In this document: positions 27,385 through 36,652 of the stretch, piece after piece
Layout: the number at the start of each line of letters is the position of its first letter
How positions within the stretch are numbered: position 1 is the first letter of the stretch
Source of the DNA: Flavobacteriaceae bacterium
GTDB taxonomy: Bacteria; Bacteroidota; Bacteroidia; Flavobacteriales; Weeksellaceae
Direction of reading: 5' to 3'
Length of the DNA stretch: 61,988 bases
NCBI GenBank assembly: GCA_012522185.1
Contig: JAAYKY010000004.1
Span: 1 to 61,988, forward strand
The notes under the pieces: generated by a model
Seen by the model: the letters and a program-made list of their open reading frames with translations, nothing else
Told to the model about the DNA's origin: nothing
The model's database searches: none
Program-made: the position numbers and the translations under genes

Positions 27385-28077
27385 ATGATTGTAGGAAACG
27401 GATTAGTGGCAAATGCTTTTCGGGAATACGACCGGGACGATGTTGTTTTTTTTGCTTCGGGTGTGTCCAATTCCTTGGAAACCGATCAGGCGCAATTTGA
27501 TCGCGAAGAAAATTTAATTCGAAAGACAATCGAGGAAAATCCCGGGAAGATTTTTGTGTATTTCAGTACTTGCAGTATTTACGATTCCTCCAAAAATGCG
27601 AGTTTTTATGTGAACCATAAACTCAATATGGAGCATTTAGTGGCCTCTGACTGTGAAAAATATCTGATTGCACGCGTCAGTAATGCGGTAGGGATGGGCG
27701 GAAATCCAAATACGTTGATTAATTTTCTGGTACATTCGATTTCTGGAAATTCGGTTGTGAAAGCACATATTGATGCCACGCGAAATTTAATTGATGTGGA
27801 AGACGTGGTGAAAATCACGATGGAATTGCTTCAGGAGAATAAAATCAACCGGATTGTCAATGTGGCTTATTTGGCCAATTATTCCATCGTTCAGATCATC
27901 ACCATTGTAGAGGATTTTTTAGGTAAAAAAGCCGAACTAGAATTGCTAAAGGCCGGACAAAGTTATTCGATTGACATTCCCGATGTTCAGGATTACTTTC
28001 GTCGAAAGAATTTACAGGACAAAGAAAATTATTTGTCGGGGATTTTGAAAAAATATTATCAGAACTATCTTTCGTAA
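27385..28077 (+). CDS. NAD-dependent epimerase/dehydratase-like SDR protein
   Basis: A 230-residue short-chain dehydrogenase of the extended type, cut down in size. The start, MIVGNGLVANAF, resembles a nucleotide-binding loop. VYFSTCSIYDSS carries the Ser/Thr of the active site, YVNHK matches the YxxxK catalytic pair, and RVSNAVGMGGN and the TRNLIDVEDVV region follow. It is likely an enzyme modifying a nucleotide sugar at the left edge of the polysaccharide locus. It is shorter than typical epimerases (about 310 residues), so it may be a reductase. It overlaps the convergent glycosyltransferase gene by 13 bases. Confidence 0.78.
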   Translation: MIVGNGLVANAFREYDRDDVVFFASGVSNSLETDQAQFDREENLIRKTIEENPGKIFVYFSTCSIYDSSKNASFYVNHKLNMEHLVASDCEKYLIARVSNAVGMGGNPNTLINFLVHSISGNSVVKAHIDATRNLIDVEDVVKITMELLQENKINRIVNVAYLANYSIVQIITIVEDFLGKKAELELLKAGQSYSIDIPDVQDYFRRKNLQDKENYLSGILKKYYQNYLS

Positions 28078-29060
28078 CGCCATTTAAAAAGTCGGTAACC
28101 TAATTCGGTGGGCAAATTCAGGAATAAGTTTCTTTTTTTTTGGTCTGTTGTAAATTCCGAAGAAAAATAGTCAGAAAGGCTCAATTTGGGCGCTTTTTTC
28201 AGTCGTGCATAATTTTGTTTCCAGTATGGAACATCGTCCCGCATTGATTTCCATTGCATTTGCAAAGTAGTTTCCTTGAAGCCGATTAACTTTTTTTTGA
28301 TGAGTTGCTTGCGTTTAGAATTGGTTTCTTTATAGGCTTTTGTAAACCATTCGACAATGGTTTGATGGTTTTCGAAATTGACTTTTGTACGATTGAAAAT
28401 CACGGAATTGCTGTGTAGATAATAAAGATAAGTGATCTCATCAATGATGGATAGAGATTCGACTTTCAGCATCAAATGGAAGAACCAGAGTTCGTCTTGC
28501 GCATATAATTTAGGGACGAAATAGATTTTATTTTTTTTTAGAAATTCTAAATCCACTAATTTATTCCACGAGGGAACAGGAAAAAAATTATGGCAATACG
28601 CTTCAAAAATTTCTTCGTTATTTCTATAAACCTTCTTTGGGGCGAGTGTGGGAAAGCCCAATTCTTTAATGCTGTTGTCAAACGTATTGATCCATCGGTT
28701 TTGTGCCAATACCATTTGGACCTTTTTATCTTCAATTTCTTTTACAAAAAGCTCAATGCAATCTTCTGTAATTTCATCGTCGCTGTCTAGAAAATAAATA
28801 TATTTCCCGCTGGAATTATCAATTCCCGTATTTCGGACAACCGATAATCCAGAATTTTTTTCGTGGTGAAGCAGTTTAATGTTCAAATCGGGATTTTCCG
28901 AAATGAAATTTTCGATGATTTCGATGCTGTTGTCGGGTGTGGCATCATTCACCAATATTATTTCCAGATTTTTATACGTCTGATTTTTCACAGATTCCAA
29001 ACAGCGTAAAATATAATTTTCGCACTTATAAACCGGGATATTGATGGAGACTAAAGGCAT
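28065..29060 (-). CDS. Glycosyltransferase family 2
   Basis: A 331-residue GT-A enzyme. From the ATG at 29060 it begins MPLVSINIPVYKCENYI. Next come VNDATPDNS for nucleotide binding, SGLSVVRNTGID, and the metal motif FLDSDDEI near residue 90. The acceptor half contains NKLVDLEFL. The last 100 residues are basic and may contact the membrane. It should add one sugar to a lipid-linked repeat unit. The upstream extension to 29114 lacks family similarity and was dropped. Confidence 0.9.
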   Translation of the reverse strand: MPLVSINIPVYKCENYILRCLESVKNQTYKNLEIILVNDATPDNSIEIIENFISENPDLNIKLLHHEKNSGLSVVRNTGIDNSSGKYIYFLDSDDEITEDCIELFVKEIEDKKVQMVLAQNRWINTFDNSIKELGFPTLAPKKVYRNNEEIFEAYCHNFFPVPSWNKLVDLEFLKKNKIYFVPKLYAQDELWFFHLMLKVESLSIIDEITYLYYLHSNSVIFNRTKVNFENHQTIVEWFTKAYKETNSKRKQLIKKKLIGFKETTLQMQWKSMRDDVPYWKQNYARLKKAPKLSLSDYFSSEFTTDQKKRNLFLNLPTELGYRLFKWRYER

Positions 29061-29152
29061 TGATTTAGATTTATAGAACAAATTGATTTTGACTAAATAA
29101 TTTGGCAAATCCAACTATCATGGATTGCTTGACAACTCGATTTTGAACGAAA

Positions 29153-30205
29153 TTAAACCTTAAAAAAATCCCGATACCAATCCACAAATTTATTGATTCC
29201 TTCTTGTATGGTCGTTTCGGGTTTATAATTCAAATCCCGGATTAAATCAGAAACATCAGCATAAGTTGAAGGTACATCACCTGCCTGAATGGGTAGCATA
29301 TTTTTTTCTGCCGTAATACCTAATTTATTTTCCAAAGCCGTGATGAAATCCATCAACTTCACCGGATTATTATTTCCGATGTTATAAACTTTATAAGGCG
29401 CAGAAGAAACCGAAGCATCGTCCGAATTCGGATTCCATTCTGCATTTTCCTTGGGCGGATTGTCATTTACACGAATAATTCCTTCCACGATATCATCCAC
29501 ATACGTAAAATCACGCTGCATTTCGCCGTAGTTGAAAACATCAATCGGTCGATTTTCCAAAATGGCTTTTGTAAAGAGGAACAATGCCATATCGGGACGA
29601 CCCCAAGGGCCATAAACCGTGAAAAATCTTAATCCTGTTGTCGGGATTTTAAACAAATGACTGTAGGTATGCGCCATTAATTCGTTGGATTTTTTACTCG
29701 CTGCATACAAACTGATTGGATGATCCACATTGTCCTTAGTGGAAAAAGGTTGGTTTTCATTTAATCCATAAACACTTGAACTGCTCGCATAGGTCAAATG
29801 TTTGATTTGATGATGACGGCAACACTCCAGAATATTCAAAAATCCGACGATGTTGGCATCGATATAAGCATCTGGATTGGTAAGCGAATAGCGAACACCG
29901 GCCTGAGCCGCTAAGTTGATGACTTTGTCAAATTTATGTTCGGCAAAAACTTTTTCCAGGTTGGATTTGTCTTCCAAATTGAGTTGGATGAACTGATAAT
30001 TCGGATGAATTGAACTCGGAACCAATTTATTGTATTCGATAGATTCTTGTGAAATACCGGTCATTTCGAGGCGTCCGTATTTCACGCGAATGTCATAATA
30101 ATCATTGATAGAGTCCAATCCGACGATTTCATCTCCTCTTGCAATCAATTTCGTAGCAAGATGAAATCCGATGAAACCGGCTGTACCTGTGATAAGAATT
30201 TTCAT
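29153..30205 (-). CDS. UDP-glucuronate 4-epimerase-like NAD-dependent epimerase
   Basis: A 350-residue extended SDR. The NAD loop [13 protein letters not shown] is at the start, [13 protein letters not shown] follows ([14 protein letters not shown] in full), then SSSSVYG, and the catalytic YAASKKSNE (YxxxK). [18 protein letters not shown] and YVDDIVEGI are typical of UDP-glucuronic acid epimerases (CapI/GAE group), which supply UDP-galacturonate. That substrate is probable rather than shown. A TAAATTTG box on the minus strand (30217-30210) lies directly before the ATG, which suggests a nearly leaderless transcript. Confidence 0.9.
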   Translation of the reverse strand: MKILITGTAGFIGFHLATKLIARGDEIVGLDSINDYYDIRVKYGRLEMTGISQESIEYNKLVPSSIHPNYQFIQLNLEDKSNLEKVFAEHKFDKVINLAAQAGVRYSLTNPDAYIDANIVGFLNILECCRHHQIKHLTYASSSSVYGLNENQPFSTKDNVDHPISLYAASKKSNELMAHTYSHLFKIPTTGLRFFTVYGPWGRPDMALFLFTKAILENRPIDVFNYGEMQRDFTYVDDIVEGIIRVNDNPPKENAEWNPNSDDASVSSAPYKVYNIGNNNPVKLMDFITALENKLGITAEKNMLPIQAGDVPSTYADVSDLIRDLNYKPETTIQEGINKFVDWYRDFFKV

Positions 30206-30261
30206 GCGACAAATTTAGGATTATTTTGGTGATTCTAATTTAGTCTTTAGGTAAAGAAAAA

Positions 30262-31038
30262 TTAGGATTTGAGAATTAATCCGGCATATTTCCCGTCAAA
30301 TTCCACAATAATAGGTTCTCTTTTGTTCTGAAGACAATAGTCCATAAAAGCTGCATTGTCTGCAATATCATCACTCATAAAAACGCCGCCAGATTTGACT
30401 TTGTCCCAAAGGATATTGTACGCCCACATACGTCCGTTGTAGGATTTATCGCTGTCGTAATGAACAAAATCAAATTCTGATTGTTCTTTGAAAATTTTCG
30501 GAAGTGACTCGCGGTCTGCAAAACGAAAAAGTTTCCAGTTTTTCCGAAGATTTTCCGGCACTACGCAACCTACGTAAACGTCATTATCCTTTCCCAGATA
30601 AGGCATATCGGAACTATAAAGCGTCCCGTTTCTTTTGGTAAGCGAAAGCAAAGCGGCAAGCGATGACCAGCCATAAGCAACGCCCGTTTCCAAAGCATTT
30701 TGGGCTTGGGTGAATTCGCAGAGATTATATATCAAATCCAAAGCACCTGCACCGCCCATTTTGACGGGTGTTTTTTCTTCAATTTTTTGGGCATTTTGAA
30801 TGATTTCTGAATAATTTTCAACCAATTTCGGATAATTAAGATTTCCTGTGATGGTTTGAATCGCTTTTTCCTGACTGATTGAAAGTTCTTTGCACCATTT
30901 CTCTGCAATTTCTTTTCCTTTGGTGGCTGAACCGCGTTGAAAGGTATTTTTAATGATTTTTCTTCCCAATTCGGGATAAAGATGAGGTCTGACTAAATAA
31001 GCAAAGAAGATTTTTACGACTTCGGTAATTTTATTCAT
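30262..31038 (-). CDS. SAM-dependent methyltransferase (class I)
   Basis: A 258-residue protein. A helical N-terminal region of about 75 residues precedes a Rossmann methyltransferase domain. NALETGVAYGWSSLAAL is the SAM motif, LYSSDMPYLG the second strand, FDFVHYDSDKSYNG the metal-type acidic motif, and GGVFMSDDIADNAAFMDY follows; this pattern resembles the Methyltransf_24 group. In a polysaccharide locus it may O-methylate a sugar, but a small-molecule target is possible. It has its own promoter (TATCTTTG box, 31066-31059). Confidence 0.83.
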   Translation of the reverse strand: MNKITEVVKIFFAYLVRPHLYPELGRKIIKNTFQRGSATKGKEIAEKWCKELSISQEKAIQTITGNLNYPKLVENYSEIIQNAQKIEEKTPVKMGGAGALDLIYNLCEFTQAQNALETGVAYGWSSLAALLSLTKRNGTLYSSDMPYLGKDNDVYVGCVVPENLRKNWKLFRFADRESLPKIFKEQSEFDFVHYDSDKSYNGRMWAYNILWDKVKSGGVFMSDDIADNAAFMDYCLQNKREPIIVEFDGKYAGLILKS

Positions 31039-31058
31039 GGGTTTGATTGTTGTGAGCG

Positions 31059-31099
31059 CAAAGATAATAACTTAGAAGAATTTAAAAATTATATCTTTG
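31059..31099. promoter_or_regulatory. Divergent promoter pair in the polysaccharide locus
   Basis: TATCTTTG occurs on the minus strand (31066-31059) before the methyltransferase gene and on the + strand (31092-31099) before the acyltransferase gene. Both match TAnnTTTG. No convincing TTTG is found at -33 for either, so activators may be needed. It separates the minus and plus arms of the locus. Confidence 0.6.
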
Positions 31100-31121
31100 T
31101 TCGGTTGAAATTAGCCTACCT

Positions 31122-31646
31122 ATGCTTGAAAAATTAATGAAATATTTGCTGAGAACCAAGGGAGAAAAGTGCTTCCGAAGTAAAGCCGAAAGTGTGAAAA
31201 TTGGGAATGGTTTCGTTGCTCAAATTTCGGAAACGGCAAAACTTCAGTTCGGAAAAAATCTTGATTTCCGAAATTACATCAGTATTTGGGTGGGCAAAAA
31301 TGCTGAATTAAAAATAGACGACAATGTTTTTATGAATAATTTTTGTTCGGTCAATTGTTTGAAATCCATAGAAATAGGGGAGAATACTATTTTTGGCGAA
31401 GGGGTCAAAGTATATGACCACAATCACGCCTATTCCCACGGAAATGGCGAGCTCAAAGTAAACCGGAAAGAGTTTACTTATGGAACTGTAAAAATCGGAA
31501 AAAACTGTTGGTTAGGAAGCAATACAGTGGTTTTGAAAGGTGTAAGCATCGGGGATAATTCGATTATTGGTGCCGGCTGTATGATTCACAAAGACGTTCC
31601 GGCGAATTCGGTCATTGTTAATAAACAGGAATTGATTTCAAAATGA
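31122..31646 (+). CDS. Hexapeptide-repeat acyltransferase
   Basis: A 174-residue left-handed beta-helix protein. Repeats run from about residue 40 to 165 (LKIDDNVFMNNFC, IEIGENTIFGEGV, VKIGKNCWLGSNTVV, VSIGDNSIIGAG). The catalytic His is probably in VYDHNHAYS near residue 103. It resembles WcaF/Maa-type O-acetyltransferases and should decorate a sugar with an acetyl group from acetyl-CoA. It is first in the long + strand operon and overlaps the next gene by four bases (ATGA). Confidence 0.88.
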   Translation: MLEKLMKYLLRTKGEKCFRSKAESVKIGNGFVAQISETAKLQFGKNLDFRNYISIWVGKNAELKIDDNVFMNNFCSVNCLKSIEIGENTIFGEGVKVYDHNHAYSHGNGELKVNRKEFTYGTVKIGKNCWLGSNTVVLKGVSIGDNSIIGAGCMIHKDVPANSVIVNKQELISK

Positions 31647-32620
31647 TTGAAAACAAAATTGCAAATCCTGAAATTTCAGTTGTGATGTCGGTGTATAATG
31701 AAGAAACCTATCTTCGTTCTGCTATTGAATCTGTTTTAAATCAGACTTTTAAAGATTTCGAATTCATAATCATCAATGATTGTTCGACCGATAAAACAGT
31801 TGATATTCTCAAAGAATTCGAAGCCAAAGACAGTCGGATTATTTTGTTTGAAAAGCCCATAAACAAAGGATTTAAGGGTTTTGTTGAAAATCTGAACATC
31901 GGGATTTCCAAAGCACGCGGCAAATACATTGCCCGAATGGATGCCGATGATCTTTGTTTGCCCGAACGTTTGGAGAAACAATTTAATTTTTTAGAAGAAA
32001 ATCCGGAAGTATTTCTGACCGGTTCTTCGATGATTTTGATGAATGAAAAGAGCGAAGAAACAGGAAAAATGAGTGCTTTGTCACATCCGGATTTGATTAG
32101 AAAAAGAACCAAAATTGACAACCCGATTTTTCATCCCACGATTATGTTTCGCAACGAACCGGATTTGATTTATCGGGATAAATTTTACGCTTGTGAAGAT
32201 TTTGATTTTCATCTGAGAAAGCTTTCTGAAAACAGAGTTCTTCATAATATTTCGGAACCTTTGTTGAAATACCGAATTTTGGAAAGTTCTATTTCGAGAA
32301 AAGGAAATTCTTTTGTCAAAAGATTGTTTCTAGAACAAGCCAAAACTTTTTATAATCAGCGGATTAAGTCCGGTCAAGACGGATATGAAAATTTCGACGA
32401 AAATGAATTTCTGAATATCTTAAATCCGGATTTTCCCAATTCTAAATCTTACCTGATTACTGCTGCAAATGTTGCGATTTTGTATGGTCGGATTGAAGAA
32501 TTAAAATCCATTAACCAAAAATTAAAAAACCAATACCACCACACTTATTTCTATTTTAAAATCAATGAATTAGGTGTGGTAAATAAGTTAATATCTTTCA
32601 CAAAACGAAAACTTAGATAA
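31643..32620 (+). CDS. Glycosyltransferase family 2
   Basis: A 325-residue GT-A enzyme: ISVVMSVYNEETYL at the start, LNQTFKDFEFIIINDCS, then the metal motif ARMDADDLC (DxD) near residue 95, FLTGSSMI-like sequence and an acceptor segment with HPTIMFRN. A helical tail follows. Bases 31734-31759, covering the LNQTFKDF motif, are identical to a block in the GT2 gene at 37813. Translation is coupled to the upstream acyltransferase gene. Confidence 0.92.
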   Translation: MIENKIANPEISVVMSVYNEETYLRSAIESVLNQTFKDFEFIIINDCSTDKTVDILKEFEAKDSRIILFEKPINKGFKGFVENLNIGISKARGKYIARMDADDLCLPERLEKQFNFLEENPEVFLTGSSMILMNEKSEETGKMSALSHPDLIRKRTKIDNPIFHPTIMFRNEPDLIYRDKFYACEDFDFHLRKLSENRVLHNISEPLLKYRILESSISRKGNSFVKRLFLEQAKTFYNQRIKSGQDGYENFDENEFLNILNPDFPNSKSYLITAANVAILYGRIEELKSINQKLKNQYHHTYFYFKINELGVVNKLISFTKRKLR

Positions 32621-32623
32621 ACC

Positions 32624-33424
32624 ATGATTCCAAAAATTCTTCATTATTGCTGGTTTGGAAAAAATCCGAAATCAGAACTGGCTCAGAAATGTATTGCAAC
32701 TTGGTCAAAATATAATCCTGATTATCAAATCATTGAATGGAATGAAGAGAATTTTGATGTCAATCAACATCCATTTGTGAAAGAAGCTTATGAGCAAAAG
32801 AAATGGGCATTTGTATCTGATTTTGCGCGTGTGAAAGCTGTGTATGAATTGGGCGGATTTTATTTGGATACCGATATGGAGATTACGCGCAGTTTTGATG
32901 ATTTGCTTCAGCACAAAGCGATTTGCGGATATGAATTCAAAGGAAGGCCTTTTTCTGCCTTTTTTGCGGCTCAACCGGAACATAGTTTTGTAAAGGAAAT
33001 GTATGCGTATTATTTGCAGCAAGAAGAAATGAAAATTATGGCAAATACCACAATTTTTTCCAAACTTCTAATCGAAAAATACGGTGCTTCATCAGGCGAT
33101 CAATACCAGGAATTAGCCAATGGCGTGACTTTATTTCCCTCGCATTATTTTTCTTTGGATGTTCCGAAAAATTATGTAATTCATCATTTTGAAGGTTCTT
33201 GGCTCGATGCCGCTCATCAATCTACTTACAAAGAAATGGTAAATTTGTACGGACATCTGAAACCGATTGTGGAAATGAAAAATGGCAAAATCGTAATGAA
33301 AGATCTAATTTACAATCGGAAGGTTTATAACATTGATCAGATTTTGGAACAGATTCCTTTGTCTTACATCATCCAGTTTGTAAAAAATAAGTTTTTAGAG
33401 AAACTAAAACTTAAGAAAACTTAA
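32624..33424 (+). CDS. DXD-motif glycosyltransferase (GT32-like)
   Basis: A 266-residue enzyme starting IPKILHYCWFGKNPK, the hallmark of capsular-polysaccharide GT32 transferases. WAFVSDFARVKAVYELGGFYLD follows (quoted here in two parts: the donor-binding helix and the strand before the DXD), with DTDMEI as the metal-binding DXD near residue 84. Late motifs include HHFEGSW. It should transfer a hexose from a nucleotide donor. It begins three bases after the previous stop. Confidence 0.92.
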   Translation: MIPKILHYCWFGKNPKSELAQKCIATWSKYNPDYQIIEWNEENFDVNQHPFVKEAYEQKKWAFVSDFARVKAVYELGGFYLDTDMEITRSFDDLLQHKAICGYEFKGRPFSAFFAAQPEHSFVKEMYAYYLQQEEMKIMANTTIFSKLLIEKYGASSGDQYQELANGVTLFPSHYFSLDVPKNYVIHHFEGSWLDAAHQSTYKEMVNLYGHLKPIVEMKNGKIVMKDLIYNRKVYNIDQILEQIPLSYIIQFVKNKFLEKLKLKKT

Positions 33425-33435
33425 ATAGTCACTTT

Positions 33436-34602
33436 ATGAAAACCCTTTATTTCATACCACATTTGAGAACGGGTTCCGGGATGGGACGCGTTTTAAATGT
33501 AAAAGCAAATTATCTGGCAGAAGTTTTGGGACATGAAGTAACGATTATCACTTATCGGCAATTTCAAGATCCTGTTTATTTTACCTATAGCGATAAGGTA
33601 AAAATGGTTCATTTGGATTTGGATGATCCGAGTTTTCGGTTGAAAGAACTTAGCTTTTTTGAAAAAAGAAAACAAATTCAGGCTTTCATGTCGGAATACC
33701 GAGAAAAAGTCGAGAATTATTTGCAAAATAATCCAACTGATGTCTGTATTTCAATGTTTTTGGGTGCGGAATATAAATTCTTAACTGAAATTAAAGACGG
33801 AAGCAAAAAAATCATTGAATTTCATTTTAACTTTGATATTTCGCCATTTAGAATATTTAACCAAAAGAAGTCTTTGAAGAATTTTCGAAATTTTTTACAG
33901 ATTAAATCTTTGAAGAAAAAAGTGGATCGTTTCGATAAATTGGTGGTATTGACGGAAGAAGATGCGGTTGTTTGGCGAAAATATTTCCAGAATATTCATG
34001 TCATAACCAATCCGATTACCATTAATTCGGAACATATAAATGCTTCTTTAAAATCTAAAGTAACCTTAGCTGTCGGGCGTTTGACCCAACAAAAAGGTTT
34101 TGATTACCTGATTGATGCCTGGAAAACGGTTCATGAAAATCAACCCGATTGGAAATTGCAGATTTACGGAGAAGGAGAATTACAAGACGCCTTGAACCGT
34201 CAAATTCAGAAGAATGGTTTGGAAGACGTAGTTGAAATAAAAGATCCGGTCAAAAATATAGAACAAGTGTATGAGCAAAGCTCTTTGTTTGTTTTAAGTT
34301 CAAGATTTGAAGGTTTCGTACTTTCCTTGTTGGAAGCTATGTCTTGTGCCTTGCCAGTGGTTTCATTTGATTGTAAATATGGCCCGACACAATTGATTCA
34401 ATACGGAGAAAACGGGTTTTTGGTACCATTAGGTAATACAAAAATTCTTGCCGAAAAGATTTTGGAAGTGTTGAAAGATGAAGATTTAAGAAATTCCATG
34501 GGGAAATCTGCCAAAAAGACCTCCGAAAATTATTCGGTTCCATCGATTATGGCGGAATGGGATAAATTGTTTTTATCTTTAACGCAGGAAAACCAGCCAT
34601 GA
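33436..34602 (+). CDS. Glycosyltransferase family 4
   Basis: A 388-residue GT-B enzyme. The acceptor half begins LYFIPHLRTGSGMGRV. The donor half carries AVGRLTQQKGFDYLIDAW near residue 215, LQIYGEGELQDAL, and the signature FVLSSRFEGFVLSLLEAMSC with the retaining-GT Glu (E-x7-E) near 290. Donor unknown. The stop overlaps the next start by four bases. Confidence 0.93.
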   Translation: MKTLYFIPHLRTGSGMGRVLNVKANYLAEVLGHEVTIITYRQFQDPVYFTYSDKVKMVHLDLDDPSFRLKELSFFEKRKQIQAFMSEYREKVENYLQNNPTDVCISMFLGAEYKFLTEIKDGSKKIIEFHFNFDISPFRIFNQKKSLKNFRNFLQIKSLKKKVDRFDKLVVLTEEDAVVWRKYFQNIHVITNPITINSEHINASLKSKVTLAVGRLTQQKGFDYLIDAWKTVHENQPDWKLQIYGEGELQDALNRQIQKNGLEDVVEIKDPVKNIEQVYEQSSLFVLSSRFEGFVLSLLEAMSCALPVVSFDCKYGPTQLIQYGENGFLVPLGNTKILAEKILEVLKDEDLRNSMGKSAKKTSENYSVPSIMAEWDKLFLSLTQENQP

Positions 34603-35621
34603 CCAACATTTACATCAAATCTTTTAACAGAGCGTATTATTTAGACCGTTGTTTGCAGAGTATTGAAAAATATGTTTCGGGCGAATATAAAGTAGTGGTT
34701 TTGGACGATGGAACACCTGAAAAATACCTGCAAAAAATACGAGAAAAATATCCTGATGTAGAAATTCGTGTGTCGGAACAATATGACTATAAAATAAATT
34801 CCATTCGCGAAAATTTAACATCCGGTAAACAAATCGATGGATTCAAAATCCCCATCCCACTATGGAAAGAAGCGGTCCGAACCGGTTCTGAGTACATGAT
34901 CATGACCGAAGATGATGTTTGGTTTACAAACCCTGTAAATCTTGATAAATTGTCGGTTTATATGAAAGAATTCGATATGGTTCTGATTAAATTAGGCTGG
35001 ATCAGCAGGCGAAAGTTAAAATCAGAATTTATTCCGCTGAATGAGGAATTAACGGTGGTTGAACCTGAAATTTTCACGGCACCAAGATGGTTTATGAAAG
35101 ATTTTTTCTTTCGAAACAAATGGAAGGTTTTTTCTTTGATGTACAAACTGGGACTTGTGGATAATCACACCAAACTCGAATATTGGGCGATGAATGCGAT
35201 GTTGATGGGGATGTTTCGTAAAGACTATTGGCTTGCAGTTTGGGAAACTTTAGACCAAAGAGTGGACGAACGCGAGCAACTCATCAATGCAACCGATTGG
35301 TACCGAAAAAATAAACGCAAAAATCTTTTTGGGAAGTTGAATTTTGAAATGATGAAAACTACTTTTATTTCGTCTGCAACCAATTCCTATCACAAATATG
35401 GCGATGAATTCGACGTTAATCAGTTTAATCACATTATGAACGAAGAGTGGTACAATGGGAATCTTGATGCCATGAATAATTTTCCGAAAGACTTTTCAGA
35501 ACAAATAATTCTATCCATTCTCCAAGAGAAAAACTTGCCCAAATCCCAACCTCAAGCTTGGAAGAATTGGGCGGAAAAGTTTAAAGAACAATATAGAAAT
35601 CAGGGAGTTGATGTGGACTGA
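34599..35621 (+). CDS. Glycosyltransferase, GT2-like
   Basis: A 340-residue protein with a shortened GT-A start: IYIKSFNRAYYLDRCLQSI, then VVLDDGTPEKYL, and an MTEDDVWF motif near residue 105 in the place of a DxD. The large C-terminal half (about 200 residues, aromatic and basic) is unlike common GT2 enzymes. Assignment to a GT-A fold is probable; the exact family is not. It overlaps the previous gene by four bases, and its 3' end overlaps the convergent pyruvyltransferase gene by 22 bases. Confidence 0.72.
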   Translation: MTNIYIKSFNRAYYLDRCLQSIEKYVSGEYKVVVLDDGTPEKYLQKIREKYPDVEIRVSEQYDYKINSIRENLTSGKQIDGFKIPIPLWKEAVRTGSEYMIMTEDDVWFTNPVNLDKLSVYMKEFDMVLIKLGWISRRKLKSEFIPLNEELTVVEPEIFTAPRWFMKDFFFRNKWKVFSLMYKLGLVDNHTKLEYWAMNAMLMGMFRKDYWLAVWETLDQRVDEREQLINATDWYRKNKRKNLFGKLNFEMMKTTFISSATNSYHKYGDEFDVNQFNHIMNEEWYNGNLDAMNNFPKDFSEQIILSILQEKNLPKSQPQAWKNWAEKFKEQYRNQGVDVD

Positions 35622-36583
35622 TCTATTACTTCTACCTTCTCAAAATCATGCAGCCATTCTTTGTGAAAATTAGTCAGTTTTCCATACGAATTATCCAAAA
35701 CTTTCATGTTTTTCCCCATCAAAACGCCAAGAATTAACCCGTGGAGCCGGGTTGTATAAATCGTTTCGTATTGACTGAAGAATTCGGTTCCGATTTTAAT
35801 GTAATTTTCTTTTCCTATTCGGGATTTTAAACCGTAGCGGCTGTCCACGAAACTCCCCAAAACCGGAAGTTTTTGAAATTTCATCGCAATTTTGTCCAAT
35901 CTTCGTTGGTTTCGGATTTTGTTCCAACGCTCTTTTTTGCTCATATTGAATGTCGGCCAGTCCAAAGTGTCAAATTTCCCTTTGATTTCGGGAATTCTGC
36001 CCAGTTCACCGTCATTTCTTTTCATAAGCAAGGTTTTCTTTGCGGTTGAGGCTTTCTCCAATTTTTTCGGATCGATGCAAAACGCCATGTCGGGAAGCAG
36101 TTTGGGCGTGACATTTGGAAACCATTTTTGAACCAAATCAAAAGAAACCTGATCCCGAACGCAAAAAATCAAATTCGGATGATTATTTAAAATTTTAGCG
36201 TCCGAAGTTATATTGTTTTCATTCTGATAATAAATAGTTTGGGGGAAAATGATGATTTTTTTATCGGTATTATTTGCAATAATTTTCAATCGTTCTTCCT
36301 GTGTTTTCGTATAAATATCTCCAAAATTACCGCCGCCCTGCATAAGAATCACTGCATTTTCGGGTATTTTTTCTTGTTCAAAAAACAAATAACTTGCTTC
36401 GTATAATTTTTTAAACGGAATTTCTTCTAAAAACGCCAATTCGCCTTCCCAAATCAAATTGTCTCCAATATTATCATAGTCCGGAACGTCCAAAAGCACA
36501 AAATCCCCGTCAATCAAAGGTTTGAGCTCTTGAATAATCAAATTCTTTAAGTGGATTATTTTAGAAAGGTTTAAATTTGCCAT
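35600..36583 (-). CDS. Polysaccharide pyruvyltransferase-family protein
   Basis: A 327-residue protein of the WcaK/CsaB family, which adds a ketal pyruvate from phosphoenolpyruvate to a sugar and so gives the polymer negative charge. Features: DYDNIGDNLIWEGELAFL near the start, VILMQGGGNFGDIY near residue 85, IIFPQTIYY, and the late TTRLHGLILGVLMGK motif. I use the ATG at 36583; the 36613 codon is TTG and adds non-conserved residues. It is the only minus-strand gene between 31.1 and 51 kb, so it was probably inserted or inverted. Confidence 0.88.
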   Translation of the reverse strand: MANLNLSKIIHLKNLIIQELKPLIDGDFVLLDVPDYDNIGDNLIWEGELAFLEEIPFKKLYEASYLFFEQEKIPENAVILMQGGGNFGDIYTKTQEERLKIIANNTDKKIIIFPQTIYYQNENNITSDAKILNNHPNLIFCVRDQVSFDLVQKWFPNVTPKLLPDMAFCIDPKKLEKASTAKKTLLMKRNDGELGRIPEIKGKFDTLDWPTFNMSKKERWNKIRNQRRLDKIAMKFQKLPVLGSFVDSRYGLKSRIGKENYIKIGTEFFSQYETIYTTRLHGLILGVLMGKNMKVLDNSYGKLTNFHKEWLHDFEKVEVIDQSTSTP

Positions 36584-36652
36584 TTTTGAGAAATTTTGTG
36601 TAAAGATATTCAAACTTGGGATTTAGCCTAAGTCTGAAATTAAGAAAGAAAA

